Origin: JBKPIY01 sp046730475 | GTDB taxonomy: Bacteria > Actinomycetota > Thermoleophilia > Solirubrobacterales > 70-9 | Direction of reading: 5' to 3' | NCBI GenBank assembly: GCA_046730475.1 | Contig: JBKPIY010000070.1 | Coordinates: forward strand, 1-15,762 | Length of the DNA stretch: 15,762 nt | Part shown: piece by piece, positions 13,748 to 15,762 of the stretch | How positions within the stretch are numbered: the stretch's first letter is position 1 | How the letters are laid out: the number at the start of each line of letters is the position of its first letter | Made by a program: the position numbers and the translations under genes | The notes under the pieces: generated by a model | What the model was told of the DNA's origin: nothing | The model's database searches: none | The model's input: only the letters and a program-made list of their open reading frames with translations

Positions 13748-13753
13748 AGGGTA
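13748..13753 (-). promoter_or_regulatory. Putative -10 element of a leaderless cysE promoter
   Basis: TACCCT on the minus strand fits TAnnnT and is followed by GTTGGC and then the cysE ATG. It gives cysE a possible start of transcription separate from cysK. A good -35 was not found. This is the weakest of the three similar boxes because TACCCT is the least A/T-rich. Confidence 0.4.
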
Positions 13754-13834
13754 GATGGCCGGATCCGGGCGACCGGGTGACCGTGCCCAAATTTGCCCGT
13801 CAGGGTCGCGGAGCAGCCGCCCGGCGTTGGTGGG

Positions 13835-14770
13835 CTACTCGGGGGCGAAGAACGGCAGCGACATATAGCGCTCGCCGCTGTCGGGGACGATCACGACGAT
13901 CCGCTTGCCCACCATCTCCTGGCGGCGGCCGACCTCGAGGGCGGCGTGGATCGCCGCCCCGGCGGAGATCCCGACCAGGAGGCCCTCGCGCTGGGCCGCC
14001 TGGCGCGCGGTGTCCAGGGCGTCCTCGTCGGCGACGGGGATCACCTCGTCGATCACCGAACGGTCGAGGACCTCGGGGACGAAGCCGGCGCCGATCCCCT
14101 GGATCTTGTGGGGGCCGGGCGACCCGCCCGAGAGGACGGGCGAGGCGGCGGGCTCGACAGCGAACACGCTCACCGACGGCCGTCGTTCCTTCAGCACCTG
14201 GCCGACGCCGGTGATCGTGCCGCCGGTCCCGACCCCGGCGACGAGGGCGTCGACCTCGCCGTCCGTGTCGCGCCAGATCTCCTCGGCGGTCGTCCGGCGG
14301 TGGATCTCGGGGTTGGCGGGGTTCGAGAACTGCTGGGGGATGAAGGCCTCGTGCCGCTCGGCGAGCTTCCCGGCGAGCTCGACCGCCTCGTTCATCCCGC
14401 CGAGCGAGGGGGTCTCGTGGACCTCGGCGCCGAGGCTCCGCAGCAGCGCCGCGCGCTCCCGGCTCATCCCCTCGGGGAGGGTGAGGAGGAGCCGATAGCC
14501 GCGGGCCGCGCACACCACCGCCAGCGCGATCCCGGTGTTGCCGCTGGTCGGCTCGACGATCACCGACTTCCCGGGGCGGATCAGCCCGTCCCGCTCCGCG
14601 GCATCGATCATCGCCACCCCGATCCGGTCCTTGATCGACCCCCCCGGGTTGAAGAACTCCAGCTTGGCGACCACGTCTGCGCCGTCATCGGGGCCCAGGC
14701 GGCGCAACCTCACGAGCGGGGTCTCGCCGACCGTCGCCGAGGCCTCCGAGGCCACGCGCAGCGATCCCAC
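13835..14770 (-). CDS. cysK: Cysteine synthase A (O-acetylserine sulfhydrylase)
   Basis: A PLP enzyme that replaces the acetyl group of O-acetylserine with sulfide to give cysteine. With the GTG chosen here the protein is 311 residues, the usual length. The PLP lysine is Lys47 in NPGGSIKDRIG; EPTSGNTGIALA at 73-84 binds the substrate carboxylate; GTGGTITG at 181-188 holds the PLP phosphate; KIQGIGAGFVP at 222-232 and GISAGAA near 267-273 complete the site. AGGAAG lies 3 nt before the GTG. An ATG 30 codons upstream is in frame but overlaps the integrase gene, and the added residues do not look like this family. cysE follows on the same strand, the common cysK-cysE pair. A close homologue such as cystathionine beta-synthase is unlikely at this length. 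Confidence 0.95.
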   Translation of the reverse strand: MGSLRVASEASATVGETPLVRLRRLGPDDGADVVAKLEFFNPGGSIKDRIGVAMIDAAERDGLIRPGKSVIVEPTSGNTGIALAVVCAARGYRLLLTLPEGMSRERAALLRSLGAEVHETPSLGGMNEAVELAGKLAERHEAFIPQQFSNPANPEIHRRTTAEEIWRDTDGEVDALVAGVGTGGTITGVGQVLKERRPSVSVFAVEPAASPVLSGGSPGPHKIQGIGAGFVPEVLDRSVIDEVIPVADEDALDTARQAAQREGLLVGISAGAAIHAALEVGRRQEMVGKRIVVIVPDSGERYMSLPFFAPE

Positions 14771-14773
14771 TGT

Positions 14774-14805
14774 CTTCCTGGCCGTGGGCACGGCTGCCCA
14801 AACTA
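14774..14805 (-). promoter_or_regulatory. Putative cysK promoter -10, leader hairpin and ribosome binding site
   Basis: On the minus strand TAGTTT (14805-14800) fits a -10 box. A perfect GGGCA-GCCG-TGCCC hairpin (14799-14786) follows, then AGGAAG (14779-14774), 3 nt before the GTG. Unlike gatC, pcrA and cysE, cysK would thus have a normal leader of about 20-25 nt. The hairpin is short and might only be a base-composition effect. Confidence 0.4.
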
Positions 14806-14828
14806 ACGGACTTCGCCAGGTGACGCCG

Positions 14829-15762
14829 CTATTCGGCTTGTTGATGCGCTTTGCGGCCATTCTCGCTTTCCCATGCGCCAGTAAATGCGCCAGTGGCGGC
14901 CCGACCGGCGTCCTCGCCGGCGGCCAGCTGAGCGCTCATGTAGGCGTCCAGGAGCCCGGCCGCCTCGGCCTCCGAGCCCGGCATCAGGTGCCCGTAGAGG
15001 TCCATCGTGATCGTGATGTTGGCGTGACCCATGAACACCGACAGGGCCTTCGCGTTCACCCCGGCGGCGATCATCAGCGACGCGAAGGTGTGGCGACACT
15101 CGTGCAGGATGATCCGCTCGAGGCCGGCGTCCCCCCAAGCCCGATCCGCCCGGGCGCTGATCGTCCCGGGAACGAACGCCTCGCTCGCCGTTCGGCCGAA
15201 CACGAGCGCCTCGTCGCCGGTGTCGACGGCGGCGAGCCGGTGCTCGATCAGCAGCTCGCGCAGGGCAGCGACGATCGGAACCCGACGCCGGCCGGCCTTC
15301 GACTTCAGCGCGATCTCCCCGGCCGTCGCGTCCCATCCGCGCTCAACCCGGATCACCCCGGCGGCGAGGTCGACGTTCTCCCACCGAAGCGCCTGGAGCT
15401 CGCCGCGGCGGAGCCCGGCGTACATCGCGGTTGCCCACAGGGCCCGGTCTGAGGCGGGGAGGGCGGCGATCAGCTTCGCCGCTTCCACCGGATCGGCGAT
15501 TCGCTCCCGGCGACCGTCGAGGGCGGGGAGGTCGAGATCGGCGGTCGGGTTGACCGGCAGGCCGCGCTTGACCGCTCGCTTGAAGATCGCCCGCAGCGGC
15601 AGGAGCGTCCCGTGGACGGTCGAGGCGGCGAGCCCCTCGCCGAGAAGACGATCGACGAAATCCTGGAGGTCGCGGTGGCCGAGATCGGCGAGGCGAGCGG
15701 GACCGAACTCCGGCAGCACCCGAAGGTCCATCGCTCGGCGATAGGAGCGAAGCGCCCCTGGC
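14829..15762 (-). CDS. Tyrosine recombinase/integrase (5' end outside window)
   Basis: A site-specific recombinase whose N-terminus lies beyond the right edge: reading upstream of the first ATG at 15731, the frame continues as GALRSYRRA, typical of the core-binding domain of phage-type integrases. Numbering from that ATG, the SAM-like DNA-binding domain covers about 1-70. The catalytic domain has Arg108 (GLRRGELQALRW), Lys143 or Lys145 (LKSKAGRRRVPI), His210 and Arg213 (LHECRHTFASLM), His236 (MGHANITITM) and the nucleophile Tyr246 (MDLYGHLM). All RKHRH-Y positions are present, so it should be active. The tail from about 277 is hydrophilic and carries a short repeat (TGAFTGAW). Its stop is 58 nt before the cysK start. 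The integrated element, phage, ICE or island, would extend to the right. Confidence 0.92.
   Translation of the reverse strand, partial: PGALRSYRRAMDLRVLPEFGPARLADLGHRDLQDFVDRLLGEGLAASTVHGTLLPLRAIFKRAVKRGLPVNPTADLDLPALDGRRERIADPVEAAKLIAALPASDRALWATAMYAGLRRGELQALRWENVDLAAGVIRVERGWDATAGEIALKSKAGRRRVPIVAALRELLIEHRLAAVDTGDEALVFGRTASEAFVPGTISARADRAWGDAGLERIILHECRHTFASLMIAAGVNAKALSVFMGHANITITMDLYGHLMPGSEAEAAGLLDAYMSAQLAAGEDAGRAATGAFTGAWESENGRKAHQQAE
14873..14894. repeat. Tandem 10-bp direct repeat in the integrase tail
   Basis: Two perfect copies of ATGCGCCAGT are separated by AA, giving a 12-bp period. On the coding strand they produce the duplicated TGA(F/W) peptide near the integrase C-terminus. 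It may be a simple tandem duplication or an arm-type protein-binding repeat near an attachment site. Confidence 0.6.

Noticed and set aside
14771..14860. Thirty-residue N-terminal extension of CysK from an upstream ATG
   Set aside because: It overlaps the integrase 3' end, does not resemble CysK, and the GTG at 14770 has AGGAAG and gives the family length.
1..15762. CRISPR arrays, tRNA or rRNA genes, insertion-sequence ends
   Set aside because: No regularly spaced repeats, cloverleaf-like sequence, ribosomal RNA signature or transposase-like coding sequence was seen on either strand; the only mobility gene is the integrase.

Overview
The window is high-GC bacterial chromosome, strongly G/C-biased at third codon positions. 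The bacterial-type housekeeping genes, GTG/TTG starts and TAnnnT -10 elements close to start codons suggest an actinomycete. The small membrane-protein families and the GMC enzyme look most like Thermoleophilia (Solirubrobacterales/Gaiellales), but that placement is inferred from memory of the families, not from a search.

Left third, minus strand: a CPA1-type K+(Na+)/H+ antiporter, then gatC-gatA-gatB (the tRNA-dependent amidotransferase that makes Gln-tRNA(Gln) and/or Asn-tRNA(Asn)), then a cyclic-nucleotide-binding/CBS-domain protein 3 nt behind gatB that runs off the left edge. Middle, plus strand: a small four-helix membrane protein and a GMC-family FAD oxidoreductase in the same reading frame, separated by one TGA and with no ordinary start codon for the enzyme's apparent N-terminus. 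They face three tandem, distantly similar four-helix membrane proteins of unknown function on the minus strand.

Right third, minus strand, read from the right edge: a tyrosine recombinase (5' end outside the window), cysK, cysE, a PcrA/UvrD helicase and folD. cysK and cysE together make cysteine from serine and sulfide. pcrA and folD overlap by four bases (GTGA). The integrase stops 58 nt before the cysK start, so the right edge is probably the beginning of an integrated element whose body lies outside.

No rRNA, tRNA or CRISPR was seen, and no gene-free stretch exceeds about 140 bases. No complete new defence or metabolic system is evident. The best leads are the odd start of the GMC gene and its four-cysteine cluster, the tandem membrane-protein family, and the repeated pattern of a -10 box 6-7 nt before a start codon (gatC, pcrA, cysE), which predicts leaderless mRNAs.
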